64,000 nucleotides of DNA. It comes from Pikeienuella piscinae. Its GTDB lineage: Bacteria; Pseudomonadota; Alphaproteobacteria; Rhodobacterales; Rhodobacteraceae. The notes beneath the pieces are model-generated. The model made no database searches. It saw only the letters and a list, made by a program, of their open reading frames with translations, and was not told where the DNA came from. Positions 33,256 to 44,401 of the stretch are shown piece after piece. How positions within the stretch are numbered: position 1 is the first letter of the stretch; every line of letters starts with the position of its first letter. The DNA is taken from contig NZ_CP049056.1 in NCBI RefSeq assembly GCF_011044155.1, forward strand, positions 2,046,001 to 2,110,000. Direction: 5' to 3'. A program made the translations under genes and the position numbers.

Positions 33256-34395
33256 CTACTCGGCCGCGTTCGGCAGCGCCGGCGCCGGCTCGTCGAACTC
33301 GAAACTCTCCAGCTTCCCGGCCCGGCTCCCGGCTTTCGAGGCGCTGATCTTGATCTGCTCGACATCGCGCCGCGCCTGTTCGAAATGCCCGTCGAGCTTG
33401 CCGACCCGGTCGACCAGCCGGTCCATGTCCTTCGTGAGCATCCCCAGCTCGCGCCGGATCGCGCCGGCCTGCTCGCGCATCCGCGCGTCCTTCAGGATCG
33501 CCCGCATCGTGTTCAGCGTCGCCATGCAGGTGGTCGGCGAGACAATCCAGACCCGGCGCGCGAAACCCTCGCGCACCACGTCGCCGAAACCGGCGTGAAG
33601 CTCGGCGTAGACCGCCTCCGAGGGCAGGAACATCAGCGCCCCGTCGGCGGTTTCCTCCGGCACGATATAGCGGTCCGCGATGGCGCGGATATGGGTCTGG
33701 ACGGCGGTCTTGAAGGCGCGCCCGGCCTCGACCTTGCCGCGCTCGGTGTCCGCCGCGCGGAGCGCCTCATAGGCTTCGAGCGGGAATTTCGCGTCGATCA
33801 CGATCGGCCCCGGCGGGTTCGGCAGATGGATCAGGCAATCGGCGCGCTTCCCGTTCGAAAGCGTCGCCTGAAAGCCGTAGGCGTCGGGCGGCAGAGCCTT
33901 CGAGACGATCTCCGAAAGCTGAATCTCTCCGAAGGCCCCGCGCGCCTGCTTGTTCGAGAGGATGTCCTGAAGCGAGAGCACATCGCCCGAGAGCTTCTCG
34001 ATATTGGTCTGCGCCTTGTCGATGACCGCCAGCCGCTCCTGCAATTCGGCGAGGCTGCGCGTGGTTTTCTGTGACGTTCCATGCAGCGATTCGCCCATGG
34101 ATTTCTGCACCGCCTCCAGCCGGCGCTCCATCGTCTCGATCATCCGGGCCTGCGCCGCCGCCTGCGCCTCCGAGACATGCTTCAGGCCGCCGGCGAGCTG
34201 ATGCTGGCCCTGGTCGAGCGTCCTGACCGCGCCGCCGAGTTCGGCGATCGCCGCCGCCAGCGGCTCCGTCGCCTCGGCGCCGCGCCGCGCCGCGCGAATC
34301 GCGAAGATCAGCATCAGCAGGATGAGCAGCGTCAGCCCGGTCCCGATGACGAGGGCGAGCGCGAACGGGTCGTCGAGGGTGAGATTCGCAATCAT
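33256..34395 (-). CDS. rmuC: DNA recombination protein RmuC
   Basis: A 379-residue protein with one N-terminal membrane segment (about 12-33), a long coiled coil (about 40-145) and a C-terminal restriction-endonuclease-like RmuC domain with '[12 protein letters not shown]', '[15 protein letters not shown]' (active-site D-x-K) and '[14 protein letters not shown]'. RmuC limits inversions at short repeats. Its ATG overlaps the mutL stop by four bases, so the two genome-stability proteins are translationally coupled. Confidence 0.93.
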   Translation of the reverse strand: MIANLTLDDPFALALVIGTGLTLLILLMLIFAIRAARRGAEATEPLAAAIAELGGAVRTLDQGQHQLAGGLKHVSEAQAAAQARMIETMERRLEAVQKSMGESLHGTSQKTTRSLAELQERLAVIDKAQTNIEKLSGDVLSLQDILSNKQARGAFGEIQLSEIVSKALPPDAYGFQATLSNGKRADCLIHLPNPPGPIVIDAKFPLEAYEALRAADTERGKVEAGRAFKTAVQTHIRAIADRYIVPEETADGALMFLPSEAVYAELHAGFGDVVREGFARRVWIVSPTTCMATLNTMRAILKDARMREQAGAIRRELGMLTKDMDRLVDRVGKLDGHFEQARRDVEQIKISASKAGSRAGKLESFEFDEPAPALPNAAE

Positions 34396-36272
34396 CGCCG
34401 ACCGAACAGCTTTTCGATCTCGGCGAGGCTGAGCTCGATATAGGTCGGGCGGCCATGATTGCACTGGCCGGAATGCGGCGTCGCCTCCATCTCGCGCAGG
34501 AGCGCGTTCATCTCGTCGCCGCTCAGCCGGCGGCCGGAGCGGACCGAGCCGTGACAGGCGATGCGCGACAGCACCGCCTCGATCCGGCTTCTGGCCGCGT
34601 CGCCCGCGCCGCCCTCGGCCAGCTCGTCCGCAATATCGCGCACCAGCCGCCCGGCGTCGCAGGTCCCGAGAATCGCCGGGGTCTCCCGCACGCAGATCGC
34701 GCCGCCGCCGAAGGGTTCCAGCACCAGCCCGAGCCGGGCGAGTTCCGGCGCGATGGCGAGCACCCGCTCCGCATCCTCCGGCGCGAGATCGACGATCTCG
34801 GGAAGGAGGAGCGCCTGCCCCGGACTCCCCTGCGCCGCGAGCGCGGTTTTCAGCCGCTCGTAGACCAAACGCTCATGCGCGGCGTGCTGATCGACGACAA
34901 CCATGCCGGTCCGGGTCTGGGCGATGATGTAATTCTCATGCAACTGGGCGCGCGCTGCGCCGAGCGGATGCGCCTCCGCCGCCGCGTCCGTCTCCGCGGG
35001 GGCGTGCGCCGTCGGGGCGTCGAACCCCTCCGGCGCAGGGCCGTCCGGCCCCTGAAAGCGGAACCCGGCCTCCGCCAACGCGGGCGTCGCTCCTACTGAG
35101 ACGGCGCGATAATCTCGCTGATAGGCGCTTGACGGCGCAGTGGGCCCGGCGCCCAGCGCGCCTGGCGCGAAAGCCCGGAGCGCGGCGGAGGAGACGGTGC
35201 TGGAGGCGCGATGCCCGGCTTCGGCGAGCGCATGGCGCAACGCCGAAACGACGAGCCCGCGCGCCAGCGCCGGCTCACGAAACCTCACTTCGGTCTTCGC
35301 CGGGTGGACGTTGACGTCGACCCGCTCCGGATCGGCGGCGAAGAAAAGCGCCGCCGCGGGGTGGCGATCGCGCGGGAGAAGATCGGCGTAGGCGGCGCGG
35401 AGCGCGCCGGTCATCAGCCGGTCGGTGACCGGACGGCCGTTGACGAAGAGGAACTGCTGGCGCGCCGAGCCGCGCGAATAGGTCGGCAGCGCCGCCCAGC
35501 CGGTCAGCCGCAGCCCCTCGCGCTCCGCGTCGATGGCGAGCGCGTTCTCCGCGAAACCCGGCCCAAGCACGCGACGGAGCCGGCCGAGGCGCGCGTCGAA
35601 CAGATCGCCCGTTTCCGGCTCCGCGCGGAAAACCGCCCGCACATCGCCGGCGGAGGCGTCGTTCAACGTGAAGCCGACATCCGGCGCCGCCATGGCGAGG
35701 CGCTTGACCGCCTCGGTCACGGCCTGCGCTTCGGCCCGGTCGGTTCGGAGGAACTTGAGCCGGGCCGGCGTCACGTAGAAAAGGTCGCGAAGCTCGACCT
35801 CCGTGCCGACCGAGCGCGCGGCGGGGCGCGGGCTGGCGAGATCGCCGCCCCGCGCCTCGATCGACCAGGCTTCGGCGGCGCCCGACGCGCGGCTGGTCAG
35901 CTTCATCCGGCCGACCGCCGCCATCGAGGGGAGCGCCTCGCCGCGAAAGCCGAAAGTGCGGATCGCGAGCAGATCCGAGCCGTCGATCTTCGAGGTCGCG
36001 TGCCGCTCCAGCGCCAGCGGCAGCTCCGCCGCGCTCATGCCGTCGCCGTCGTCGCCGACCCGGATCAGCGTCTTGCCGCCATCCGCGATGTGGATGTCGA
36101 TGCGCCGCGCCCCGGCGTCGAGCGCGTTCTCCACCAGCTCCTTCACCGCCGCCGCCGGCCGTTCGATCACCTCGCCGGCGGCGATCCGGTTCGCGGCGGC
36201 CTCGGAAAGCCGGCGGATGCGGGGCGGACGCGCCGCGAGGTCGGGCCGGATGTTGTGGTCAGGAGCGTTCAT
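34392..36272 (-). CDS. mutL: DNA mismatch repair protein MutL
   Basis: A 626-residue GHKL ATPase that links MutS to downstream repair. The N-terminal ATPase shows '[27 protein letters not shown]', 'DDGDGM' and '[12 protein letters not shown]'. The C-terminal dimerisation region carries '[21 protein letters not shown]' and '[17 protein letters not shown]'. Start ATG 36272 ('MNAPDHNI') is chosen over upstream in-frame Met codons because the family motif begins about 25 residues later. Confidence 0.95.
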   Translation of the reverse strand: MNAPDHNIRPDLAARPPRIRRLSEAAANRIAAGEVIERPAAAVKELVENALDAGARRIDIHIADGGKTLIRVGDDGDGMSAAELPLALERHATSKIDGSDLLAIRTFGFRGEALPSMAAVGRMKLTSRASGAAEAWSIEARGGDLASPRPAARSVGTEVELRDLFYVTPARLKFLRTDRAEAQAVTEAVKRLAMAAPDVGFTLNDASAGDVRAVFRAEPETGDLFDARLGRLRRVLGPGFAENALAIDAEREGLRLTGWAALPTYSRGSARQQFLFVNGRPVTDRLMTGALRAAYADLLPRDRHPAAALFFAADPERVDVNVHPAKTEVRFREPALARGLVVSALRHALAEAGHRASSTVSSAALRAFAPGALGAGPTAPSSAYQRDYRAVSVGATPALAEAGFRFQGPDGPAPEGFDAPTAHAPAETDAAAEAHPLGAARAQLHENYIIAQTRTGMVVVDQHAAHERLVYERLKTALAAQGSPGQALLLPEIVDLAPEDAERVLAIAPELARLGLVLEPFGGGAICVRETPAILGTCDAGRLVRDIADELAEGGAGDAARSRIEAVLSRIACHGSVRSGRRLSGDEMNALLREMEATPHSGQCNHGRPTYIELSLAEIEKLFGRR

Positions 36273-36325
36273 GGCGCAAGGGATAGCATGGCGCCGGGTG
36301 ATTCCGCCATGCCCGGCGCCGCGTT

Positions 36326-37465
36326 TCAGTCGAGTTCCATGCAATTCGCGTAAGCGCTGACCGTCGCGGCCCAGTCCGAGAAAACCCCGATCACGCCCAC
36401 CTCCCGCGCGAGCGCGTCGAGGGTCTTGTAGAGGGCGCCGGGTCGTTTCGCGGCTCCGGGAATCGAGCGATAATACCAGTTGTCCGCGCCGGGCGGCCCG
36501 CCGCGCTCCAGCGTCCAGGCGATGATCTTCAGCCCCGCCGCCTTCGCCGCCTCTGCATATGGCGCGGCGACGATGCGCCCGTCTCGCTCCGTCAGCAGCA
36601 TCCAGATCGGCGGCGCGACGATGTTCACCCCCATCGACTTCAGCGCCGCCATCGAGGGGTGGAACGTCTCTGGCCGGAGCGGGTCGAGCCCGTCGCGATA
36701 GCGGCCGTCGAGATAGACCGCCTGACGGGCGAATTCGGGCGCGGCCGCGATCCAGTAGCGGATATCGTCGAGTTGGAAACTCTGCGGCCAGACGTCCCCG
36801 GGCGGAACGCCCGCCGCCCTGTATTCGTCGATCAGCGCCCCGGCCAGCGCCTGCCGCGCCGCGCCGACCACCCTCTCCGCCTTCAGCTCAGGCGTGAATT
36901 TCACGCCGAGCGGAGCGAGGAGGGCGATGCTGTCCGCATGGGTCATGAGCGCACCGCGCGCGCCGTCGTCCGCCATGTAGCCTTCGACCGTCGCCGCGCC
37001 TTTCACCACATGGGTCATCCGGCCCTTCAGGCTTCGGAACTCCGCCAGCGTCAGATCGGAGGTCCGGCATTCCGCCCCGCGCCCCGGCGCGAAGGGCCGC
37101 CGGCATTTCGCCGCGAGATCGGTCAAGAGGATGTCGGTCGTCGCCGGGAGATCGTCATCGGCGTGACGGCAGACCAGCGCGCCGTCGCGGGTGACGTTGA
37201 CATCGCACTCGACGATCCCGGCCCCCATCCGGGCGGCGGCGCGATAGCCCTCGGCGCTGTGTTCGGGAAAGCTGCGCGGCGCGCCGCGATGGCCGATGGA
37301 GAAGAGCGTGCGGCGCGGCGGCTTCGCGGCGCAGGCTTCGAGCCGCGCCTTCAGCCGCCCCTCCGCCATCGCCGCGACGAGCCTCGCCGGGCGGTCGCCG
37401 AAATCGAGCGGCGCGGCGGCGGCGGGGGTCGACGCGAGAAGCAGGACGAGAAGAGCGACGCGCAT
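36326..37465 (-). CDS. glpQ: Periplasmic glycerophosphodiester phosphodiesterase
   Basis: A 379-residue exported enzyme that cleaves glycerophosphodiesters to glycerol 3-phosphate. Signal peptide at residues 1-18 ('[14 protein letters not shown]'). The GDPD core has '[13 protein letters not shown]' (catalytic His and Arg), '[18 protein letters not shown]'-like '[18 protein letters not shown]' with the metal Glu and Asp, and C-terminal 'GVIGVFSDW'. Start ATG 37465 follows GGAG. It is only five bases after the Lrp gene, so both share a transcript. Length fits the periplasmic GlpQ class. Confidence 0.88.
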   Translation of the reverse strand: MRVALLVLLLASTPAAAAPLDFGDRPARLVAAMAEGRLKARLEACAAKPPRRTLFSIGHRGAPRSFPEHSAEGYRAAARMGAGIVECDVNVTRDGALVCRHADDDLPATTDILLTDLAAKCRRPFAPGRGAECRTSDLTLAEFRSLKGRMTHVVKGAATVEGYMADDGARGALMTHADSIALLAPLGVKFTPELKAERVVGAARQALAGALIDEYRAAGVPPGDVWPQSFQLDDIRYWIAAAPEFARQAVYLDGRYRDGLDPLRPETFHPSMAALKSMGVNIVAPPIWMLLTERDGRIVAAPYAEAAKAAGLKIIAWTLERGGPPGADNWYYRSIPGAAKRPGALYKTLDALAREVGVIGVFSDWAATVSAYANCMELD

Positions 37466-37470
37466 CGCGC

Positions 37471-37935
37471 TCACTCCAGGGGCAGCGCCGTCGCGCCGAA
37501 GACCGTGCGGAGCGCGAAGCTCGAATGCATCTGCGCGACGCCCGGCAACCGGGTGAGGTGCCGGCGGTGGATCAGCGCGAAATCGTCGCTGTCGCGGGCG
37601 ACCACCTTGATCAGATAGTCCGCCGTGCCCGCCATCAGATGACATTCCATGACATCGGGCACCTCGGCCACGGCCTTTTCGAACGCGTCCAGAATCTCCT
37701 CCGACTGGCCGGAAAGCGTAACCTCGACAAAGACGGTCGCCCGCCGGCCGACAGCGCGCGGATCGAGCATCGCCACATAGTCGCGGATCACGCCCGTCGC
37801 CTCCAGCCGCCTGACCCGCCGATGGCAGGCGGAAGCCGAGAGATTGACCCGAGAGGCCAATTCCGCGTTGGTCAACCGCCCCTCGCGCTGGAGAATTACG
37901 AGGATGCGCCGATCGATCGCGTCCATTTCGGCCAT
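37471..37935 (-). CDS. Lrp/AsnC-family transcriptional regulator
   Basis: A 154-residue regulator with an N-terminal winged helix-turn-helix ('MDAIDRRILVILQREGRLTNAELASRVNLSASACHRRVRRLE' region) and a C-terminal RAM ligand-binding domain ('VMECHLMAGTADYLIKVVARD'). Lrp proteins respond to amino acids and assemble as dimers to octamers. Unusually it is the first gene of a transcript with a periplasmic phosphodiesterase. Confidence 0.92.
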   Translation of the reverse strand: MAEMDAIDRRILVILQREGRLTNAELASRVNLSASACHRRVRRLEATGVIRDYVAMLDPRAVGRRATVFVEVTLSGQSEEILDAFEKAVAEVPDVMECHLMAGTADYLIKVVARDSDDFALIHRRHLTRLPGVAQMHSSFALRTVFGATALPLE

Positions 37936-38032
37936 TGGCGGTTCCTTGCGTCCATGCGCTCATTCAGGAAACGATCTTTGATTTCTTACGCTCAGCGCAA
38001 GGAAAAACCGCGGATCTGGCCCGCGTCAGAGA

Positions 38033-38317
38033 ATGAAGGCGGACCTTTCGAAACCGCCGGGCGGGGTGTCACCCACGCTGAACGGGGCCCACGCCGAGTT
38101 TGAAGACGACATCGGCCCCCCTCCGCTCTCCAAGGCCGACGATCCGGGCGACGTTGCCGAAATCGGAGGCCCGCCCATCGATCCGGTCGCGAACATGCTC
38201 GAAACCGGCGCCCCTGTCGCGCCGTGCCCTGCGCTCCGGAGCATCATCGCCCGGTTAGCAGAAGAGCCGGTCGCCGCCGCCGCGCCCGGGGATCAGGTCG
38301 CTCACGTCGCGACCTAA
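38033..38317 (+). CDS. Possible small proline-rich protein
   Basis: A 94-residue open frame in the gap between the Lrp gene and dacB. Its codons are G/C at most third positions, though less strongly than in neighbouring genes, which supports weak coding character. It is Pro/Gly/Asp-rich ('EFEDDIGPPPLSKADDPGD') with no signal peptide or domain I recognise. No clear ribosome site precedes ATG 38033. The minus strand also has an open frame here (38026-38247), so either or neither may be real. Confidence 0.35.
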   Translation: MKADLSKPPGGVSPTLNGAHAEFEDDIGPPPLSKADDPGDVAEIGGPPIDPVANMLETGAPVAPCPALRSIIARLAEEPVAAAAPGDQVAHVAT

Positions 38318-38382
38318 GATCGGATCGCCAGCGCTTCCACCGACAAGCGTCTCGCTGCGGTTCGCTCCACGCATGTCTCTCG

Positions 38383-39915
38383 TCACGGAGCGGCGAAACG
38401 GGTGATCCAGCTGCGGATCAGCGCGCGTTGCAGCGCCCGCGACCGCCCCGCCCAGGCCCGTGCGCCGGACGGAATCTCGATCTCCTTGTCAACGATGGCG
38501 TCGCGCGCCGCGAGATCGGCGGTGATGATCGCGAAGGCGAGCCGCCGGCCGTGATCGGGTTCGATATAACCAGCGAGCGCGCTGACGAAATTCAGCGTCC
38601 CGGTCTTGGCCCTGACGCTGGCCTCGACCGGAGGGGGCGTCGTTCCCTCATCCAGGTAGCGCCGCTGCGGCAAGAGCCCTTTCAGCTTCGCCGCCCGTCC
38701 GCCGTCGAGCGCCGGAAAGCCGCGCTTTTCCGCCGCAACCAGGAGTTCAACCAGGCGCCGCGCGCTCACCCGGCTGTCGGGCGAAAGCCCGGAAAAATTG
38801 ACAAGCCTGAAGTCCGGGGCTCCCGGCGCAAACCCGGCGAAGCCCGCCGCCCAGGCGTTCATCGACGCGGCCGAGGCCGCCAGGGAGTCGGCGGAGCCTC
38901 CCACAGCCCTGGTCGCGGCCATCCCGACCGTCTCCGCGGTCAGATTGGTCGAATATTTCAGCATGTCGGCGAGAATATCGGCCAGCGACCGGCTCTCGAC
39001 CCGCGCCAGAACGTCCGGGACGATCGGCGCGGCGCCCATTGTCGGCGGTGAAAGCGCGATCCCGGCCTCCGCCGCGCGCCCGCGCATCACCTCGCCCGCG
39101 TAGGGGCCGGGTCGGCGCACCGGCAGCCAGCGGCCGCCCGAGGCGCCGAGCGCCCCGCGCGCGACGCGCCAGATCTCCGGCCCGCCCGCATCCGCCGCGC
39201 CGAGATAGTCGAAAACGGCGCCGGAGGTGGTGGCGTCGACAATCTCGACCCGCACCGCCTCCGTGGGCGGGCTCAGCGTATTCGCGCGCGCCTCGACATT
39301 CATCACCTCGTTGCCGCCCTTGCGGCGCCATTCGGCGAAAACCCGGTTATAGTTCAGGTTCAGCGCGCCGACGGCGGGGTTATAGCCCGCAATCTCGGGC
39401 TGCGTCGCGTCGATCCGTTCGATGGCGGGGAGCAACTTGTCATCGACGAGAAATTGTCCCTCGACCTTTTTCAACCCGGCCTCGGCGGCGCGAAACGCAA
39501 GTAGATCCAGCGTATGGGTATCGGTTTCGGGATCGCCCCCGCCTTGAAGAACCAGGTCGCCATTCAGGACGCCGTTCTCGTCCAGCGGACCGAGCGCGAC
39601 GAGGCGCGTCTCGAAGCGGTGATCCGGCCCGAGCGTATCGAGCGCGAAGAGCGCGGTCGCCACCTTGGCGACCGAGGCCGGCGGCAGCGGCAGGTCGATA
39701 TCGCCGCCTTCGAGCGGCGCGCCCGTCTCCAGATCGACCACGATATAGGCGACCCTGCCGCTCAGCTCCGCCTCGGCGACAAGCGTCAGCGCGTCCGGCC
39801 CCGCGCGATCCGGGCGCGGCGCCGGCGGCGGGGCGACGTTCGGCGCGCCGGCGAAGCCCGGCGCCGCGAAGAGCGCCAGCAACGCCGCCAGAGCCGCGCG
39901 GCGAACAGCGCTCAT
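38383..39915 (-). CDS. dacB: D-alanyl-D-alanine carboxypeptidase/endopeptidase (PBP4 type)
   Basis: A 510-residue exported class C penicillin-binding protein that trims peptidoglycan cross-links. Signal peptide residues 1-23. The active-site motifs are in order: S-x-x-K in 'PPASVAKVATALFAL', S-x-N in 'KYSTNLTAE' and K-T-G in 'VRAKTGTLNFV'. The large insertion between the first two motifs is typical of PBP4. Its ATG overlaps the nadD stop by four bases. Confidence 0.92.
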   Translation of the reverse strand: MSAVRRAALAALLALFAAPGFAGAPNVAPPPAPRPDRAGPDALTLVAEAELSGRVAYIVVDLETGAPLEGGDIDLPLPPASVAKVATALFALDTLGPDHRFETRLVALGPLDENGVLNGDLVLQGGGDPETDTHTLDLLAFRAAEAGLKKVEGQFLVDDKLLPAIERIDATQPEIAGYNPAVGALNLNYNRVFAEWRRKGGNEVMNVEARANTLSPPTEAVRVEIVDATTSGAVFDYLGAADAGGPEIWRVARGALGASGGRWLPVRRPGPYAGEVMRGRAAEAGIALSPPTMGAAPIVPDVLARVESRSLADILADMLKYSTNLTAETVGMAATRAVGGSADSLAASAASMNAWAAGFAGFAPGAPDFRLVNFSGLSPDSRVSARRLVELLVAAEKRGFPALDGGRAAKLKGLLPQRRYLDEGTTPPPVEASVRAKTGTLNFVSALAGYIEPDHGRRLAFAIITADLAARDAIVDKEIEIPSGARAWAGRSRALQRALIRSWITRFAAP

Positions 39916-40508
39916 GGCCAGTCGCCCCGCGCCCGGATCGCGGTGGAGGACGCCGCCGACATTGCCCCGGTCAGCAGCGCCCAGGCCGGCGCGCGGGCGT
40001 GGCTGAGCCGCCCCGCCTCCACCCGGTTGAGACGGAACCGCCTATAGCGCCGCGCCGCCGGGCAAAGCGCCGCCTTGGCCGCCGCGCCCGGGCGGGCGAG
40101 AACCCCCACCGGAAAGGTCTCCATGATCCAGCGCCAGTCCTCCCAAAGATGAAATTCCATCAGATTGTCCGCGCCCATCAGCCAACTGAAACGAACGCCG
40201 GGATGAAGCCGTTTCAACGCCGCCAGCGTCTCGGCGGTGTAGCGCGTGCCCAGATGGGCCTCAATGTCGGTCGCCTCGACCCGCGACATGTCGATCAGCG
40301 CCCGGCAGGCGTCCAGCCGCCTGTCCATATCCGCGGGACCGCGCGTCTTCAGCGGATTGCCGGGCGAGACGAGCCACCAGATCCGATTGAAGCGGAACCG
40401 CCGCAGCGCCCAGCGAGTGATGTGGAGATGGCCCTCATGCGGCGGATCGAACGAACCGCCGAGAAGCCCGATCCGAAACCCCGCGGGGGCGTCGGGCCCG
40501 ATCTGCAT
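39912..40508 (-). CDS. nadD: Nicotinate-nucleotide adenylyltransferase
   Basis: A 198-residue nucleotidyltransferase that makes NaAD from NaMN and ATP. 'GLLGGSFDPPHEGHLHIT' contains the (T/H)xGH motif near residues 17-27, and 'FSWLMGADNLMEFHLWEDW' is the family's second signature. The C-terminal ISTxxR-like motif appears as 'SSTAIRARG'. First gene of a transcript with dacB. Confidence 0.93.
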   Translation of the reverse strand: MQIGPDAPAGFRIGLLGGSFDPPHEGHLHITRWALRRFRFNRIWWLVSPGNPLKTRGPADMDRRLDACRALIDMSRVEATDIEAHLGTRYTAETLAALKRLHPGVRFSWLMGADNLMEFHLWEDWRWIMETFPVGVLARPGAAAKAALCPAARRYRRFRLNRVEAGRLSHARAPAWALLTGAMSAASSTAIRARGDWP

Positions 40509-40681
40509 ACCGCCCCCCTCCCCGAGGTTGCGCTCTTTTCCGCACCACGCCTCGCCCGGCGCGCGAAGTCAACGGCGCGGCGCGCGAAAGACCGCGAGCG
40601 CCGCGCCGCGCGCCGATTGAACGGCGCCGCCGCTTCCGCTAACACCGCGCCGACACCCCATCACCCGGCGGAGCGATGACC

Positions 40682-42337
40682 ATGGCCTCTTACCAGTATG
40701 TCTATCACATGGACGGCGTCTCCAAGACCTATCCGGGCGGCAAGAAATGTTTCGAGAACATCCGCCTCTCCTTTCTTCCCGGCGTGAAGATCGGCGTCGT
40801 CGGCGTCAACGGCTCGGGCAAGTCGACCCTGATGCGGATCATGGCCGGTCAGGACAAGGATTTCACCGGCGAAGCCTGGCTCGCCGAAGGCGCGCGCGTC
40901 GGCTACCTGCCGCAGGAGCCCACGCTCGACGAAGACAAGACCGTGCGTGAGAACGTAATGGAGGGCGTCACCGCGAAAAAGGCGATTCTCGACCGCTACA
41001 ACGATCTGGCGATGAATTATTCCGACGAGACCGCCGACGAGATGGCGAAGCTTCAGGATGAGATCGACGCCCAGAACCTTTGGGATCTCGACAGCCAGGT
41101 CGATGTGGCGATGGAAGCCCTGCGCTGCCCGGCCGACGACAGCCCGGTGACCAATCTCTCGGGCGGCGAGCGCCGGCGCGTCGCGCTCTGCAAGCTGCTG
41201 CTGGACGCGCCCGACATGCTGCTGCTCGACGAGCCGACGAACCATCTCGACGCGGAGACGATCGCCTGGCTGCAAAAGCACCTGATCGACTACAAGGGCA
41301 CGATCCTGATCGTCACCCATGACCGCTATTTCCTCGACGAGATCACCGGCTGGATCCTCGAACTCGATCGCGGAAGGGGTATTCCCTACGAGGGCAACTA
41401 TTCCTCATGGATGGAACAGAAGGCCAAGCGCCTGGCGCAGGAAGCGCGCGAGGACAAGTCGAAGCAGAAGGCGATGGCGCGGGAACTGGAATGGGTTCGC
41501 CAGTCGGCCCGCGCGCGCCAGGCCAAGTCCAAGGCGCGTATCTCCGCCTATAACGAAATGGCGAGCCAGTCCGAGCGCGAGCAGGTCGGCAACGCCCAGA
41601 TCATCATCCCGCACGGGCCGCGCCTCGGCCAGAAGGTGATCGAGGTCGAAGGCGTCTCGAAGGGCTATGGCGACAATTTGCTGATCTCCGATCTGACCTT
41701 CAGCCTGCCGCCCGGCGGCATCGTCGGCGTGATCGGGCCGAACGGCGCCGGCAAGTCCACCCTCTTCCGGATGATGACCGGGCAGGAAGCGCCTGACGCA
41801 GGAGAAATCACCTTCGGCGAGACAGTGAAGCTTTCCTATGTCGATCAGTCGCGCGACGCGCTCGACCCGAAAAAGACCGTCTGGGAGGAAATCTCCGACG
41901 GGCTCGATGTGGTGAAGCTGGGCGAGGCGGAGATGAACTCCCGCGCCTATTGCGGCGCCTTCAACTTCAAGGGCGGCGACCAGCAAAAGCCGGTCGGGCT
42001 GCTTTCGGGCGGCGAGCGCAACCGCGTCCACATGGCGAAACTCCTGAAGAGCGGCGGCAACGTCATCCTCCTCGACGAGCCGACCAACGATCTCGACGTG
42101 GAGACGCTGCGCGCCCTCGAGGACGCGCTCGACCGTTTCGCCGGCTGCGCCGTCATCATCTCCCATGACCGCTGGTTCCTCGACCGGCTCTGCACCCATA
42201 TGCTCGCCTTCGAGGGCGACAGCCATGTCGAGTGGTTCGAGGGCAATTTCGAGGATTACGAAGCCGACAAGATCAAGCGCCTCGGCCCGGATTCGGTGGA
42301 GCCGAAGCGGATCAAGTACAAGAAGTTCACGCGTTGA
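40682..42337 (+). CDS. ettA: Energy-dependent translational throttle protein EttA (ABC-F)
   Basis: A 551-residue soluble ABC-F ATPase that binds the ribosomal E site and gates elongation according to energy charge. Two ABC domains: Walker A '[11 protein letters not shown]' and '[11 protein letters not shown]', signatures '[13 protein letters not shown]' and '[13 protein letters not shown]', Walker B '[11 protein letters not shown]' and '[11 protein letters not shown]', joined by the P-site tRNA interaction motif with many Arg/Lys. Start ATG 40682 suits the GGAG at 40670-40673; ATG 40676 is too close to it. Confidence 0.95.
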   Translation: MASYQYVYHMDGVSKTYPGGKKCFENIRLSFLPGVKIGVVGVNGSGKSTLMRIMAGQDKDFTGEAWLAEGARVGYLPQEPTLDEDKTVRENVMEGVTAKKAILDRYNDLAMNYSDETADEMAKLQDEIDAQNLWDLDSQVDVAMEALRCPADDSPVTNLSGGERRRVALCKLLLDAPDMLLLDEPTNHLDAETIAWLQKHLIDYKGTILIVTHDRYFLDEITGWILELDRGRGIPYEGNYSSWMEQKAKRLAQEAREDKSKQKAMARELEWVRQSARARQAKSKARISAYNEMASQSEREQVGNAQIIIPHGPRLGQKVIEVEGVSKGYGDNLLISDLTFSLPPGGIVGVIGPNGAGKSTLFRMMTGQEAPDAGEITFGETVKLSYVDQSRDALDPKKTVWEEISDGLDVVKLGEAEMNSRAYCGAFNFKGGDQQKPVGLLSGGERNRVHMAKLLKSGGNVILLDEPTNDLDVETLRALEDALDRFAGCAVIISHDRWFLDRLCTHMLAFEGDSHVEWFEGNFEDYEADKIKRLGPDSVEPKRIKYKKFTR

Positions 42338-42439
42338 GGGGCGCGGGGGGCCTCATGCCCGGCGCAGGGACGGCGACCGGAGACCTGCGCCGCATCGCGC
42401 CAGCTTGACCGCCCCCCGAAAGCCTAGCATATCCCCGCG

Positions 42440-44239
42440 ATGACCGACCTCGCCCATATCCGCAATTTCTCCATCGTCGCCCATATCGACCATGGGAAAT
42501 CGACGCTCGCCGACCGGCTGATCCATTCGACCGGCACGGTCACCGACCGCGAGATGAAGGAGCAGTTGCTCGACTCGATGGATATCGAGCGCGAGCGCGG
42601 CATCACCATCAAGGCGCAGACCGTCCGGCTGGAATACAAGGCGAAGGATGGCGAGACCTATATCCTCAACCTGATCGACACGCCCGGACATGTCGATTTC
42701 GCCTATGAGGTCTCGCGCTCCATGCGCGCCGTCGAAGGCTCGCTTCTCGTGGTGGACGCGAGCCAGGGCGTCGAGGCGCAGACCCTCGCCAATGTCTATC
42801 AGGCCATCGATGCGGACCATGAGATCGTGCCCGTTCTCAACAAGATCGACCTGCCCGCCGCCGAGCCGGACCGGGTGAAGGAGCAGATCGAGGACGTGAT
42901 CGGCATCGACGCCGCGGACGCGGTGATGATCTCCGCCAAGACCGGCGTCGGCATTCCGGACGTGCTGGAGGCCATCGTCACCCGCCTCCCCGCCCCTTCG
43001 GGGAACCGCGACGCGCCGCTGAAAGCGATGCTGGTCGACAGCTGGTATGACGCCTATCTTGGCGTCGTGGTGCTGGTGCGGATCAAGGACGGCGTCCTGA
43101 AGAAGGGCGACCGGATCCGCATGATGGCGAACGGCACGGTGCATCATGTGGACCGAATCGGCGTCTTTCGCCCCGGCATGCTCACCGTCGATGAGCTTGG
43201 CCCCGGCGAGATCGGCTTCCTCACCGCCTCGATCAAACAGGTTCGCGACACGAGCGTCGGCGACACCATCACGCATGAGAAGAAGGGCTGCGAGGCGCCC
43301 CTGCCCGGCTTCAAACCCTCTCAGCCGGTGGTCTTCTGCGGGCTCTTCCCGGTGGATACCGCGGAGTTCGAGGACCTGCGCGACGCGATCGAGAAACTGG
43401 CGCTGAACGACGCCAGCTTCAGCCATGAGATGGAAACCTCCGCCGCGCTCGGCTTCGGCTTTCGTTGCGGCTTCCTCGGGCTTTTGCACCTCGAAGTGAT
43501 CCGCGACCGGCTGGAGCGCGAATACGATATCGACCTGATCACCACCGCCCCCTCGGTGATCTACCAGATCCATCTGACCGACGGCACGACGATGGAGATG
43601 CACAACCCCGCCGACATGCCGGAAGCCGTCCGCGTCGATCACGTCGAGGAGCCGCGGATCAAGGCGACGATCCTCGTCCCCGACGATTATCTCGGCGATG
43701 TGCTGAAGCTTTGCCAGGACCGGCGGGGGATTCAACTCGACCTCACCTATGCCGGCTCACGCGCGCTCGTGGTCTACGACCTGCCGCTGAACGAGGTCGT
43801 CTTCGATTTCTACGACCGGCTGAAAAGCGTCACCAAGGGTTACGCCAGCTTCGACTACCAGATCACCGGCTACAGGACCGACAACCTGGTGAAGATGCAG
43901 ATCCTGGTGAATGACGAGCCGGTGGACGCGCTCTCCACCATGGTCCACCGCGACCGGGCGGAGACGCGCGGCCGGGTGATGTGCGAGAAGCTGAAGGAGC
44001 TGATCCCGCAGCACATGTTCAAGGTGCCGATCCAGGCGGCGATCGGCGGGCGGATCATCGCCCGCGAGACGATCTCGGCGCTGAGAAAAGACGTGACCGC
44101 GAAATGCTATGGCGGCGATGTGAGCCGCAAGCGAAAACTTCTCGACAAGCAGAAGGCCGGCAAGAAGAAGATGCGCCAGTTCGGCAAGGTCGACATTCCG
44201 CAGGAAGCGTTCATTTCGGCGCTGAAGATGGATGGGTGA
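42440..44239 (+). CDS. lepA: Elongation factor 4 (LepA)
   Basis: A 599-residue translational GTPase. G motifs: G1 'AHIDHGKST', G2 region '[13 protein letters not shown]', G3 'DTPGH', G4 'NKID'. The C-terminal '[29 protein letters not shown]' region is unique to LepA. Length is normal and the C-terminus ends 'FISALKMDG'. A degenerate copy of this last part lies 309 bases downstream, next to a foreign-looking gene. Confidence 0.97.
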   Translation: MTDLAHIRNFSIVAHIDHGKSTLADRLIHSTGTVTDREMKEQLLDSMDIERERGITIKAQTVRLEYKAKDGETYILNLIDTPGHVDFAYEVSRSMRAVEGSLLVVDASQGVEAQTLANVYQAIDADHEIVPVLNKIDLPAAEPDRVKEQIEDVIGIDAADAVMISAKTGVGIPDVLEAIVTRLPAPSGNRDAPLKAMLVDSWYDAYLGVVVLVRIKDGVLKKGDRIRMMANGTVHHVDRIGVFRPGMLTVDELGPGEIGFLTASIKQVRDTSVGDTITHEKKGCEAPLPGFKPSQPVVFCGLFPVDTAEFEDLRDAIEKLALNDASFSHEMETSAALGFGFRCGFLGLLHLEVIRDRLEREYDIDLITTAPSVIYQIHLTDGTTMEMHNPADMPEAVRVDHVEEPRIKATILVPDDYLGDVLKLCQDRRGIQLDLTYAGSRALVVYDLPLNEVVFDFYDRLKSVTKGYASFDYQITGYRTDNLVKMQILVNDEPVDALSTMVHRDRAETRGRVMCEKLKELIPQHMFKVPIQAAIGGRIIARETISALRKDVTAKCYGGDVSRKRKLLDKQKAGKKKMRQFGKVDIPQEAFISALKMDG

Positions 44240-44257
44240 AGGGGAAGGCGCTCCGGA

Positions 44258-44283
44258 CCCCTTATCGCGTGCGATAGAAGGGG
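44258..44283 (+). terminator. Hairpin downstream of lepA
   Basis: CCCCTT-ATCGC (44258-44268) pairs with GCGAT-AG-AAGGGG (44271-44283), leaving a two-base bulge and loop GT; TTATCCC follows. Likely the lepA transcript end. Its ATCGC-GT-GCGAT core matches the palindrome at 33220-33231. Confidence 0.55.
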
Positions 44284-44401
44284 TTATCCCATTGATAATA
44301 TTCACTTATCTAAATTGATGCGTGCAATATCCTGAACTTCGGGCGGTGTTTGTCGCGCACCGACGACGTGCCAAGGAACTAGTCTGGATTTACGGGCATT
44401 C

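Noticed and set aside
38026-38247. Minus-strand small open frame opposite the 38033-38317 candidate
   Set aside because: Ser/Gly/Pro-rich composition typical of antisense shadow; no ribosome site or recognisable family.
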